Positions 27,719 to 35,852 of a stretch of 64,000 nucleotides of DNA are shown piece after piece. Every line of letters begins with the position of its first letter. The stretch's first letter is position 1. A model generated the notes under the pieces. That model did no database searches. It was not told where the DNA came from and was given only the letters and a program-made list of their open reading frames with translations. Location: contig NZ_CP152342.1 in NCBI RefSeq assembly GCF_045291395.1, positions 4,774,001 to 4,838,000 of the forward strand, given 5' to 3'. Made by a program: the position numbers and the translations under genes. Origin of the DNA: MR-S7 sp000400995 (lineage in GTDB: Bacteria; Pseudomonadota; Gammaproteobacteria; Burkholderiales; Burkholderiaceae_C).

Positions 27719-27728
27719 CAGGAGCGCC

Positions 27729-29435
27729 TCATTCGCCTTCCACCACGTAGCGCGACACCACCGGTGGTGCGTCGCCCACGTGGAAGGCGAACTTGCGGTC
27801 GCGCAGCGCCACGTCCGAGGTGGTGACGCGGTCGAAGCGGCGCAGGTGCTCGGTCCACGACTCGTCCACGATGCGCTCCACGTAGCGGCGCGGATCGGCG
27901 ATGTCGTGCTGCAGCTCCCAGCTCAGCGCGCCCTGGCGGATGCGCGCGCGGCGGCTCTCCTGCATCACGGCGCGGAACTCGGCCGCGCGTGCGGGGTTGA
28001 TGAAGTACTCGATGCTGGTCACCAGCCGCAGGCCTGCCTGGGGCGTCGTGTCGGCCTGGGGCATCTTGAAGGCGCGCGAGGGGCTCAGGTCCTCGTCGCC
28101 GTGGCGGTCGCGCACCAGGCGCTGCACCACCGCCATCACCGCCACGCCGGTGACCGAGGCCACGGCCAGGCTCATGTGCACGCTGGTCAGCGCCGCCACC
28201 TGGCCCCACAGCGCCGCGCCCGCGGCCGTGGCACCCATGATGCACATCTGGTAGATGGACATGCCCCGTGCGCGCACCCAGTTGGGCAGCGCGAGCTGGG
28301 CCGAGACGGTGAGCGAGTTGGCCGTGGTGATCCACGCCGCGCCGGCCAGCACCATGGCGGGCACGGCCACGTAGACCGTGGGCGCGAAGGCCACCAGCGC
28401 CGTGCCCACCGCCTGCGCCAGCGTGCCGCGCGCCACCAGCGCGTCCATGGCCATCATCTGGCGCAGGCGCGGCAGGAACATGGCCGCGCCGATCGCGCCC
28501 GCGCCCATGCTGGCCAGCAGCAGCGTGAAGGTGCCCGCGCCGCCGCCCTCCAGGTCGCGCGCCACCAGCGGCAGCAGCGCCAGCAGGGCCGTGGCGTGCA
28601 GGAAGAAGATGGAGATGCGCCAGAGCACGGCGCGCATGCGCGGCGACTCGCGCACGAACTGCAGGCCTACGCGCATGGCGCTGGTCAGGCGCTCGCGCCC
28701 CAGCGGGTTGGGCGTGGGCGTGCGCCGCCAGCGCATGATGGTGAAGCCCGCGATGAGCGAGAGCACGGCGTTGAGCACGAACACCCAGGCGCTGCCCGCG
28801 CCGGCGATGATGGCGCCGGCCACCAGCGGCCCGATGATGCGCGAGGCGTTCATCGCCACGCCGTTGAGCGCCAGCGCCGCCGGCAGCTGGTGGCGCCCCA
28901 CCAGCTCGGGCACGATGGCCGCGAACACCGGCCAGCGCATCGCCAGGCCGATGCCGTTGGCGAAGGTGAGCGCCAGCAGCATGTAGGCGTTGAGCCCGCC
29001 CCAGAGGATGGCCCCGCACAGCACCACGGCCACGGCGGCCACCCAGAACTGCGTGGCCATGAAGTAGCGCCGCCGGTCCAGGATGTCGGCCAGCGCCCCG
29101 CTGGGCAGGCCCAGCAGGAACACGGGCAGCGTGGAGGCCGTCTGCACCAGTGCCACCAGCGCGGGCGAGCTGGTCAGCGTGGTCATCAGCCAGGCCGTGG
29201 CCACGTCGTTCATCCACATGCAGGTGTTGGCCGCGAGCCAGGTGAGCCAGAGCATGCGGAAGGCGGGGACGGAGAGCGGCGCGAAGGGCGAGGAGGGCGC
29301 GCGCTGCGCGGCGCTGTGCTCCAGGCCGGCGGAGGCGGCGGCTTCGGCGGCATCCGCGCTGGCGGATGTGCGGGCGGCTTCGGGGGACGGCTGCGCTGGC
29401 GCGGGACCGCTGTCGGGGGTGGGCTGTGGCGGCAT
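27729..29435 (-). CDS. MFS transporter (EntS/MFS_3 type) with C-terminal ABM-like domain
   Basis: About 568 residues. After a 60-residue Ala/Pro/Ser-rich cytoplasmic lead come 12 transmembrane helices with the MFS_3 features LWLTWLAANTCMWMNDVATA, LLGLPSGALADILDRRR and RIIGPLVAGAIIAGAGSAWV. After the last helix a soluble domain of about 110 residues (LVTSIEYFINPARAAEFRAV to FHVGDAPPVVSRYV) looks like a dimeric alpha-beta barrel, as in a known subgroup of this family. The start at 29435 (MPPQPTPDS) is likely but not certain. Single-gene unit; substrate unknown, siderophore- or drug-type export possible. Confidence 0.88.
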   Translation of the reverse strand: MPPQPTPDSGPAPAQPSPEAARTSASADAAEAAASAGLEHSAAQRAPSSPFAPLSVPAFRMLWLTWLAANTCMWMNDVATAWLMTTLTSSPALVALVQTASTLPVFLLGLPSGALADILDRRRYFMATQFWVAAVAVVLCGAILWGGLNAYMLLALTFANGIGLAMRWPVFAAIVPELVGRHQLPAALALNGVAMNASRIIGPLVAGAIIAGAGSAWVFVLNAVLSLIAGFTIMRWRRTPTPNPLGRERLTSAMRVGLQFVRESPRMRAVLWRISIFFLHATALLALLPLVARDLEGGGAGTFTLLLASMGAGAIGAAMFLPRLRQMMAMDALVARGTLAQAVGTALVAFAPTVYVAVPAMVLAGAAWITTANSLTVSAQLALPNWVRARGMSIYQMCIMGATAAGAALWGQVAALTSVHMSLAVASVTGVAVMAVVQRLVRDRHGDEDLSPSRAFKMPQADTTPQAGLRLVTSIEYFINPARAAEFRAVMQESRRARIRQGALSWELQHDIADPRRYVERIVDESWTEHLRRFDRVTTSDVALRDRKFAFHVGDAPPVVSRYVVEGE

Positions 29436-29528
29436 GTGACTGCGATTGTGGCGGGGATGCCGGGCGCCCGCCACCGCGGGCCGGGCCGCCCCCTGGCAGC
29501 CCTCGGATATCGCAGGAAAAAGCCGCCC

Positions 29529-29576
29529 GGCGCCCAGGGGGCAAGCGCGGGCAGCTATGGAAACCGCAGCGCGCTA
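29529..29576. repeat. Degenerate family-A repeat
   Basis: GGCGCCCAGGGGGCAAGCGC followed by GGGCAGCTATGG, then GCGCGCTAG. The final CTA is the TAG stop of the Lrp gene on the minus strand. Confidence 0.55.
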
Positions 29577-30071
29577 GCCGCGCCCGCTGGCACGCGCAGG
29601 CGTCAGGTGCGCCAGCGGCAGCGCGCCGCCGGCCTTGACCTCGCCCAGCGAGAAGCTGGTGTGCATGTCCTTCACGTTGGGCAGGTTCAGCAGCACGTTG
29701 CGTGCGAACTGCGAGAAGCTGTCCAGGTCGGGCGCCACCACCTGCAGCTCGAAGGTGCCGGTGCCGCTGATGTAGTGGCAGGAGACGACCTCGGGGATCT
29801 TGGCGATGGCCTGCTCCATGGCGCGCGTCAGGTCGCCGGTGCTGCGCTCGGCGTCCAGCCGCACGAAGGCCAGTACGCCCAGGCCGATCTTGTGGCGGTT
29901 GATTTCGGCGTGGTAGCCAAGGATGAAGCCGGCTTCCTCCAGCGCGCGCACGCGGCGCCAGCACGGCGCGGCCGACAGGCCCACGCGCTGCGCCAGCTCG
30001 GCGTTGGTCAGGCGGGCCTCGGCCTGCAGCTCGCGGAGGATGGCGAGGTCGTAACGGTCAAGATTTTCCAT
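29574..30071 (-). CDS. Lrp/AsnC-family transcriptional regulator
   Basis: 165 residues. N-terminal AsnC-type helix-turn-helix (LDRYDLAILRELQAEARLTN, then LSAAPCWRRVRALEEAGFI) and C-terminal RAM/ligand domain (VVSCHYISGTGTFELQVVAPDL). It is divergent from the indolepyruvate oxidoreductase across 175 bp of relatively AT-rich DNA. In proteobacteria this arrangement usually means that the Lrp protein controls the oxidoreductase in response to an aromatic or branched-chain amino acid. Stop codon supplied by a repeat remnant. Confidence 0.93.
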   Translation of the reverse strand: MENLDRYDLAILRELQAEARLTNAELAQRVGLSAAPCWRRVRALEEAGFILGYHAEINRHKIGLGVLAFVRLDAERSTGDLTRAMEQAIAKIPEVVSCHYISGTGTFELQVVAPDLDSFSQFARNVLLNLPNVKDMHTSFSLGEVKAGGALPLAHLTPARASGRG

Positions 30072-30246
30072 TTGTGCATTCTTTTGGGAAAGGATCTTTC
30101 TTGCATCAGGGTTAACTCGGCAAAAAAAGCAAACACTTATCCGAATCGCGCACATACACTGCACTCTTTACAAGCGGTGCCCACCGGCGCCGCGAAGATG
30201 CCGCGCCCAAGAGGCTGCGGACCTGCACCCCACGGAGACAAAAACC

Positions 30247-33200
30247 ATGAACGCCCCGCTGCCCGATCACGTTCGCCGCGCGCTCGAAACCGTCACGCTC
30301 GACGACAAATACACCCTGGGCGCGGGCCGCGCCTTCATGAGCGGCGTGCAGGCCCTGGTACGCCTGCCCATGCTGCAGCGCCAGCGCGACGCGGCCGCGG
30401 GGCTGAACACGGCGGGCTTCATCAGCGGCTACCGGGGCTCGCCGCTGGGCGGCTACGACCAGTCGCTGTGGAGCGCGCGCAAGCACCTGGCGGCGCAGAA
30501 CATCGTCTTCCAGCCCGGCGTGAACGAGGAGCTGGCCGCCACGGCGGTGTGGGGCACGCAGCAGCTCGACATCTACCCCGAGTCGAAGAAGTACGACGGC
30601 GTCTTCGGCATCTGGTACGGCAAGGGGCCGGGCGTGGACCGCTGCTCGGACGTGTTCAAGCACGCCAACATGGCGGGCACGGCCCGGCACGGCGGCGTGA
30701 TCGCCGTGGCGGGCGACGACCACATCAGCAAGAGCAGCACGGCCGCGCACCAGAGCGACCACATTTTCAAGGCTTGCGGCCTGCCGGTGTTCTTCCCGAG
30801 CAGCGTGCAGGACATCCTGGACATGGGCCTGCACGCGTTCGCCATGAGCCGCTTCTCGGGCCTGTGGTCGGGGCTCAAGACCATCCAGGAGGTGGTGGAG
30901 TCGTCCGCCAGCATCTCGGTGGACCCCGACCGCGTGAACATCGTCCTGCCCGAGGACTTCGTGATGCCCCCGGGCGGCCTGCACATCCGCTGGCCCGACG
31001 CGCCGCTGGAGCAGGAGGCGCGCCTGATGGACTACAAGTGGTACGCCGCCCTGGCCTACGTGCGTGCCAACAAGCTCAACTACAACGTGATCCAGGGCCC
31101 GCACGACCGCTTCGGCATCATCGCCAGCGGCAAGGCGTACAACGACACGCGCCAGGCGCTGGTGGACCTGGGCCTGGACGACGAGACCTGCCGCCAGCTC
31201 GGCATCCGCGTGCACAAGGTCAACGTGGTCTGGCCGCTGGAGGCCACCATCACGCGCGACTTCGCGCGGGGGCTGCAGGAAATCCTGGTGGTGGAGGAAA
31301 AGCGCCAGGTCATCGAATACCAGATCAAGGAAGAGCTTTACAACTGGCGCCCCGACGTGCGCCCCAACGTGCTGGGCAAGTTCGACGAGATCGAGGGCGA
31401 CAACACCGGCGGCGAGTGGAGCATGCCCAACCCCAGCCAGAACTGGCTGCTGCGCCCCAAGGCCGACCTGACGCCGGCCATCATCGCCAAGGCCATCGCC
31501 AAGCGCCTCAAGAAGCTGGGCGTGCCTGCAGACATCGTGGCGCGCATGGACGAGCGCATTTCGGTCGTCGAGGCGCGCGAGCGCGGCCTGGCCGCCACGA
31601 CCATCGACACGGGCGAGCGCATGCCCTGGTTTTGCAGCGGCTGCCCGCACAACACCAGCACGCGCGTGCCCGAAGGCTCGCGCGCCGTGGCCGGCATCGG
31701 CTGCCACTACATGGCCAACTGGATGCCCGACCGCAAGACCAGCACCTTCACGCAGATGGGCGGCGAGGGCGTGACCTGGGTGGGCCAGGCGCCGTTCACC
31801 AAGGACAAGCACGTGTTCGCCAACCTGGGCGACGGCACCTACTTCCACAGCGGCCTGCTGGCCATCCGCCAGAGCATCGCCTCGGGCGCCAACATCACCT
31901 ACAAGATCCTCTACAACGACGCCGTGGCGATGACCGGCGGCCAGCAGGTGGGCGAGCGGCCCGAGGGCCACTCGGTCGCGCAGATCGCGCACAGCCTGCG
32001 CGCCGAGGGCGTGGCCAAACTCGTGGTGGTGACCGACGACCCGGCCAAGTACCAGGGCCGCACGCACGCCGTGGGTGCGGCGCGCGCCGGCCACCCCGAG
32101 CTGCTCAACGACCTGCCGCCCGGCATCGAGGTCTTCCACCGCGACGAGCTGGACCGCATCCAGCGCGAATTCCGCGAGATCGCCGGCTGCACGGCCATCA
32201 TCTACGACCAGACCTGCGCCACTGAGAAGCGCCGCCGCAGGAAGCGCGGCACGCTCGCCACGCCCGCCAAGACCGTGGTCATCAACGAGCTGGTCTGCGA
32301 GGGCTGCGGCGACTGCTCGGTGCAGTCCAACTGCCTGTCCGTGGAGCCCGTGGAGACGGAGTTCGGCCGCAAGCGCCGCATCAACCAGAGCACCTGCAAC
32401 AAGGACTATTCCTGCGTGAAGGGCTTCTGCCCGAGCTTCGTCACCATCGAGGGCGGCCAGCTCAAGAAGCCCAGGAAGGAAAAGAAGGGCGACCTTGCCG
32501 CGCTGCCGCCCATTCCCGAGCCGGTGCTGCCGGTGGCCGAGGAGGCCTGGGGCATCGTCGTGGCCGGCGTGGGCGGTACGGGGGTCATCACCATCGGCTC
32601 GCTGCTCGGCATGGCCGCGCACCTCGAAGGCAAGGGCGTGGTCACGCAGGACGCGGCCGGCCTCGCGCAAAAGGGCGGTTCCACCTGGAGCCACGTGCAG
32701 ATCGCCAACCGGCCCGAGGCCATCCACACCACCAAGGTGGACACGGCCAAGGCCGACCTGGTGATCGGTTGCGACCCCATCGTCGCCGCCAACAAGGCCA
32801 CGCTGGCCGCCATGCAGCCGGGGCGCACCTTCGTGGCGCTCAACGTGCACGGCACGCCCGCGGCCGCCTTCGTGCACAACCCCAACTGGCAGTTCCCCGC
32901 CGACGGCTGCGAGGCCGCCATCGCCCAGGCCGTGGGCCGCGAGCTGCTGGGCGTGTTCGACGCCGAGCAGGCCGCCTCCCAGCTGCTGGGCGACAGTATC
33001 TACACCAACCCGCTGATCCTGGGCTACGCATGGCAGAAAGGGCGCGTGCCCCTGTCGCACGCCGCGCTCATGCGCGCCATGGAGCTCAACGGCGTGCAGG
33101 TGGAGAACAACAAGGCGGCGTTCGAGTGGGGTCGCCGCTGCGCGCACGACCTTGCTGCCGTGCAGGCGCTATACGGGGCCGCCCAAGGCCAGGCCGCGCA

Positions 33201-33873
33201 GGTGATCCAGTTCGTCAAGAAGCCCGGCCTGGCCGAGATGGTGGCCAAGCGCGTGGAATTCCTCACCGACTACCAGAACGCCGCCTATGCCGCCGAGTAC
33301 CGGGCTTTCGTGGACAAGGTGCAGGCGGCCGAAACGCCGCTGGGCCAGGGCACGCGGCTGACCGAGGCCGTGGCGCGCTACCTGTTCAAGCTCATGGCCT
33401 ACAAGGACGAGTACGAGGTAGCGCGCCTGCACACCGACCCGGCCTTCACCCGGCGCCTCGAAGGCATGTTCGAGGGCGACTGGCGCATCGTGCACCACCT
33501 GGCCCCGCCCACGTTCGCCAGGCACGACGGCGAGGGGCATCTCGTCAAGAAGAGCTACGGCCCCTGGATGCGCCGCGCCATGGGCATGCTAGCCAAGCTC
33601 AAAGGCCTGCGCGGCACCGCGCTCGACCCCTTTGGCCGCACCGAGGAGCGCAAGACCGAGCGCGCGCTGATCCAGGAATACCGCGCAAGCATCGACGAAC
33701 TGCTGGCGGGCCTCTCAGCCGACCGGCTGGCGCTGGCCGTGGAGGTCGCGCGCATCCCCGAGGAAATCCGCGGCTACGGCCACGTGAAGGAGCGCCACCT
33801 CCAGGCCGCCCGCAAGAAGTGGTTCGCGCTGATGGACCGCTGGCGCGCCCCCGCCACCCGTCAGGCGGCCTGA
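30247..33873 (+). CDS. Indolepyruvate ferredoxin oxidoreductase, fused alpha and beta subunits
   Basis: Giant 2-oxoacid:ferredoxin oxidoreductase of 1,208 residues. It oxidatively decarboxylates aryl-pyruvates from Trp/Phe/Tyr transamination to aryl-acetyl-CoA. The N-terminal pyrimidine-binding and central TPP-binding modules are clear (FISGYRGSPLGGYDQSLW; MPWFCSGCPHNTSTRVPEGS; GDG of the TPP motif at residue 528; NDAVAMTGGQQV). A Cys cluster follows at 684 onward (CEGCGDCSVQSNC, then CVKGFCPSF) for iron-sulfur binding. The gamma-type domain (VVAGVGGTGVITIGSLLGMA) is fused at the C-terminus. A GGAG precedes the ATG. It probably belongs to aerobic amino-acid catabolism, with the divergent Lrp protein as its switch. 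Confidence 0.95.
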   Translation: MNAPLPDHVRRALETVTLDDKYTLGAGRAFMSGVQALVRLPMLQRQRDAAAGLNTAGFISGYRGSPLGGYDQSLWSARKHLAAQNIVFQPGVNEELAATAVWGTQQLDIYPESKKYDGVFGIWYGKGPGVDRCSDVFKHANMAGTARHGGVIAVAGDDHISKSSTAAHQSDHIFKACGLPVFFPSSVQDILDMGLHAFAMSRFSGLWSGLKTIQEVVESSASISVDPDRVNIVLPEDFVMPPGGLHIRWPDAPLEQEARLMDYKWYAALAYVRANKLNYNVIQGPHDRFGIIASGKAYNDTRQALVDLGLDDETCRQLGIRVHKVNVVWPLEATITRDFARGLQEILVVEEKRQVIEYQIKEELYNWRPDVRPNVLGKFDEIEGDNTGGEWSMPNPSQNWLLRPKADLTPAIIAKAIAKRLKKLGVPADIVARMDERISVVEARERGLAATTIDTGERMPWFCSGCPHNTSTRVPEGSRAVAGIGCHYMANWMPDRKTSTFTQMGGEGVTWVGQAPFTKDKHVFANLGDGTYFHSGLLAIRQSIASGANITYKILYNDAVAMTGGQQVGERPEGHSVAQIAHSLRAEGVAKLVVVTDDPAKYQGRTHAVGAARAGHPELLNDLPPGIEVFHRDELDRIQREFREIAGCTAIIYDQTCATEKRRRRKRGTLATPAKTVVINELVCEGCGDCSVQSNCLSVEPVETEFGRKRRINQSTCNKDYSCVKGFCPSFVTIEGGQLKKPRKEKKGDLAALPPIPEPVLPVAEEAWGIVVAGVGGTGVITIGSLLGMAAHLEGKGVVTQDAAGLAQKGGSTWSHVQIANRPEAIHTTKVDTAKADLVIGCDPIVAANKATLAAMQPGRTFVALNVHGTPAAAFVHNPNWQFPADGCEAAIAQAVGRELLGVFDAEQAASQLLGDSIYTNPLILGYAWQKGRVPLSHAALMRAMELNGVQVENNKAAFEWGRRCAHDLAAVQALYGAAQGQAAQVIQFVKKPGLAEMVAKRVEFLTDYQNAAYAAEYRAFVDKVQAAETPLGQGTRLTEAVARYLFKLMAYKDEYEVARLHTDPAFTRRLEGMFEGDWRIVHHLAPPTFARHDGEGHLVKKSYGPWMRRAMGMLAKLKGLRGTALDPFGRTEERKTERALIQEYRASIDELLAGLSADRLALAVEVARIPEEIRGYGHVKERHLQAARKKWFALMDRWRAPATRQAA

Positions 33874-34988
33874 GGGCTGACGCCCGCCGGGGCGTCCTCG
33901 TCTGGTGCGCCGGGCGGGCCGGCCACCAGCACGCGGTTCACCGGCACCGCCAGGCGCACGCCCAGTGCCTGCAGCTGGCGCAAGAGCGCGAGATTGATGC
34001 GCTGCTGCAGGTCCATGTAGAGGTTGTAGCCCGGGTCCTGCACGATGTAGACCACTTCGTAGTCGAGCGAGCTCGCGCCGAAGCCCTTGAAGTGCGCTCG
34101 GTCGAAGCGCAGCTGCGGCTCGGCCTCGATGATGGCGCGCATGGCCTGGGCCACGGCCTCGGCCTGCTCGGGCGTGGCGTCCTGCGCGATCCCGAAGCTG
34201 AAGACGATGCGCCGCTCGCGCATGTAGCGGTAGTTGTTGATGGTCTGCTTGAGCAGGTCGGTGTTGCTCATCACCACCTGCTCGCCGCTCAGCGCGCGGA
34301 TGCGCGTGGTCTTCACGCCCACCTGCTGCACCGAGCCGGCGATGTTGCCCACGACGATGAAGTCGCCCACCTCGAAGGGCTTGTCCACCGCGATCGCCAT
34401 GGAGGCGAACAGGTCGCCCAGCACGTTCTGCACCGCCAGCGCCACCGCGATGCCGCCCACGCCCAGGCTGGCGATGAACGCGGTGATGTTCACCCCCAGG
34501 TTGGAGAGGATGGCCAGCAGCACCGTGGCCCACAGCACCGTGCGCAGCCCCCAGGACATGAGCGTGGCCGAGGCGCTGATCTGCCCTGCGCCCGCCGCCC
34601 CGTGGTGCTGCCGGTAGCGCTCCACGGCGATGGCCGTGGCCCGCGTGCCCCACAGGCCGATCTGCACCGCCACCGCCAGGAACCAGAGCTGGCCCACGCG
34701 GTCGTGCCAGCGCCCGGGCAGGTCCAGCATGCCTGCGCCCACGAGCAGCGCCGCAAGGAGGATGAGCAGGTGGCTGGTGCCCGCCAGCACCTGGGCAAGC
34801 AGGCTGCCGGGGCCGCCGGGGCTGCGGGTGTCGGTATGCCGGCGGGTGCGGGCGATGGCCCAGCGCAGCAGCAGCGTCAGCACGATGCAGGTGCCCGCGG
34901 CCGCGGCGAGGGCCACCAGCACGCCCGCGGCGGGCATGCCCCAGAACGTCTCGGCGCGAAGCCAGGCGGATGCCGATGCGAAATCCAT
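33861..34988 (-). CDS. MscS-family small-conductance mechanosensitive channel
   Basis: 375 residues, four to five transmembrane helices, then the MscS pore helix and beta domain: LGVGGIAVALAVQNVLGDLF and MAIAVDKPFEVGDFIVV, followed by RIRALSGEQVVMSN. It releases solutes on hypo-osmotic shock. Its 3' end overlaps the end of the indolepyruvate oxidoreductase gene by 13 nt on the opposite strand. A good AAAGGAG precedes the start. The C-terminal tail is Pro/Ala-rich. Confidence 0.95.
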   Translation of the reverse strand: MDFASASAWLRAETFWGMPAAGVLVALAAAAGTCIVLTLLLRWAIARTRRHTDTRSPGGPGSLLAQVLAGTSHLLILLAALLVGAGMLDLPGRWHDRVGQLWFLAVAVQIGLWGTRATAIAVERYRQHHGAAGAGQISASATLMSWGLRTVLWATVLLAILSNLGVNITAFIASLGVGGIAVALAVQNVLGDLFASMAIAVDKPFEVGDFIVVGNIAGSVQQVGVKTTRIRALSGEQVVMSNTDLLKQTINNYRYMRERRIVFSFGIAQDATPEQAEAVAQAMRAIIEAEPQLRFDRAHFKGFGASSLDYEVVYIVQDPGYNLYMDLQQRINLALLRQLQALGVRLAVPVNRVLVAGPPGAPDEDAPAGVSPQAA

Positions 34989-35381
34989 GGGGAAGGGCTC
35001 CTTTCTCGGAAAGCGGTGTCGGGAGGAGGGAGAAGGCAGGGCGGCGCGGGGCGCCCTTGCGGCGGATGCGGTGTCCTATCCTAGAAGTGCCTGCACGGGA
35101 CGGGCGTAGGCCCAGGCCGATGATGTCCGTGCGCGCCGTGACCATTAACCGGCCATGGTACGGGGCTTTTTTGCTATTGTTTAAGTAGCTTTTTGCGCTT
35201 GTGGGGCAAGCGCTCCAAGGCTTTTTTGTTCCCTGTGCCGCACCACCCACTCCATGGGTGCGCGCAGCGCCGGAGCAGGCCCGTCCGCCGGCCCGCCGCA
35301 TACAATGGCCGGCTCGCCGCCCGCAGGCCCCGGTGCCCCTGGCGGATATTCCTATTCCCACCTCTTCGTGGAGTCCTTCCC
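34989..35381. other. 393-bp intergenic region between mscS and yajC
   Basis: This stretch contains one family-A repeat (35181-35227) and a TACAAT -10-like hexamer at 35301-35306 without a clear -35 partner, plausibly the yajC promoter. I recall queA and tgt usually lying here in related genomes; neither is present. No other gene was found. Confidence 0.55.
35181..35227. repeat. Hairpin repeat, family A
   Basis: TTAAGTAGCTTTTTGCGCTT, GTGGGG, then CAAGCGCTCCAAGGCTTTTTT. Stem GCGCTTG/CAAGCGC, ending in a T run. Confidence 0.8.
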
Positions 35382-35714
35382 GTGTTGATTTCCCCTGCCT
35401 TTGCACAGACCGCTCCCGCCGCTGCCGCCGAGGGCGGCATGATGGCCTCGCTCACCGGCATGCTCCCGCTGGTGCTGATGTTCGTGGTGCTGTACTTCAT
35501 CATGATCCGTCCCCAGATGAAGCGCCAGAAGGAGCACCGCGCCATGATCGAAGCCCTGGCCAAGGGCGACGAAGTGGCCACCGCCGGCGGCATCCTGGGC
35601 ACCGTGACGCGCCTGTCCGAAGGCTACCTGCACCTGGAGATCGCCAACGGCGTGGAAGTGCAAGTGCAGCGCAGCGCCGTCGCCCAGGTGCTGCCCAAGG
35701 GCACGGTGAAGTGA
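35382..35714 (+). CDS. yajC: Preprotein translocase subunit YajC
   Basis: 110 residues with a GTG start at 35382 (GGAG eight bases upstream); reading further upstream gives a non-family sequence. A single transmembrane helix (MLPLVLMFVVLYFIMIRPQM) is followed by the conserved KGDEVATAGGILGTVTRL. YajC is the small accessory protein of the SecDF complex in the inner membrane. A family-B repeat lies between it and secD. Confidence 0.95.
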   Translation: MLISPAFAQTAPAAAAEGGMMASLTGMLPLVLMFVVLYFIMIRPQMKRQKEHRAMIEALAKGDEVATAGGILGTVTRLSEGYLHLEIANGVEVQVQRSAVAQVLPKGTVK

Positions 35715-35721
35715 GGCACAA

Positions 35722-35835
35722 CCCCCTGAGCGGCTGCGCCGCTTCCCCTTCTCTCGCGCTGTGCGCGGGAAGGGGGACGCCGCCAGTGCTGCGGGGCGGC
35801 CCTTGCACGGCGGCCCCTGCCTGGGGCGCGCCTTT
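35722..35835. repeat. Family-B repeat (long form) inside the yajC-secD operon
   Basis: Starts CCCCCTGAGCGGCTGCGCCG. The central inverted segment CCCCTTCTCTCGCG/GCGGGAAGGGG can fold. It ends CGGCCCCTGCCTGGGGCGCG. It is related to 18266-18355 and matches a repeat type I have seen in Comamonadaceae. It occupies nearly all of the yajC-secD gap. Confidence 0.8.
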
Positions 35836-35852
35836 GAAAAAGAAACGCGAAC

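Noticed and set aside
30112..33147. About 1,000-codon open frame antisense to the indolepyruvate oxidoreductase
   Set aside because: Shadow of a strongly biased gene; no family resemblance and no ribosome site.
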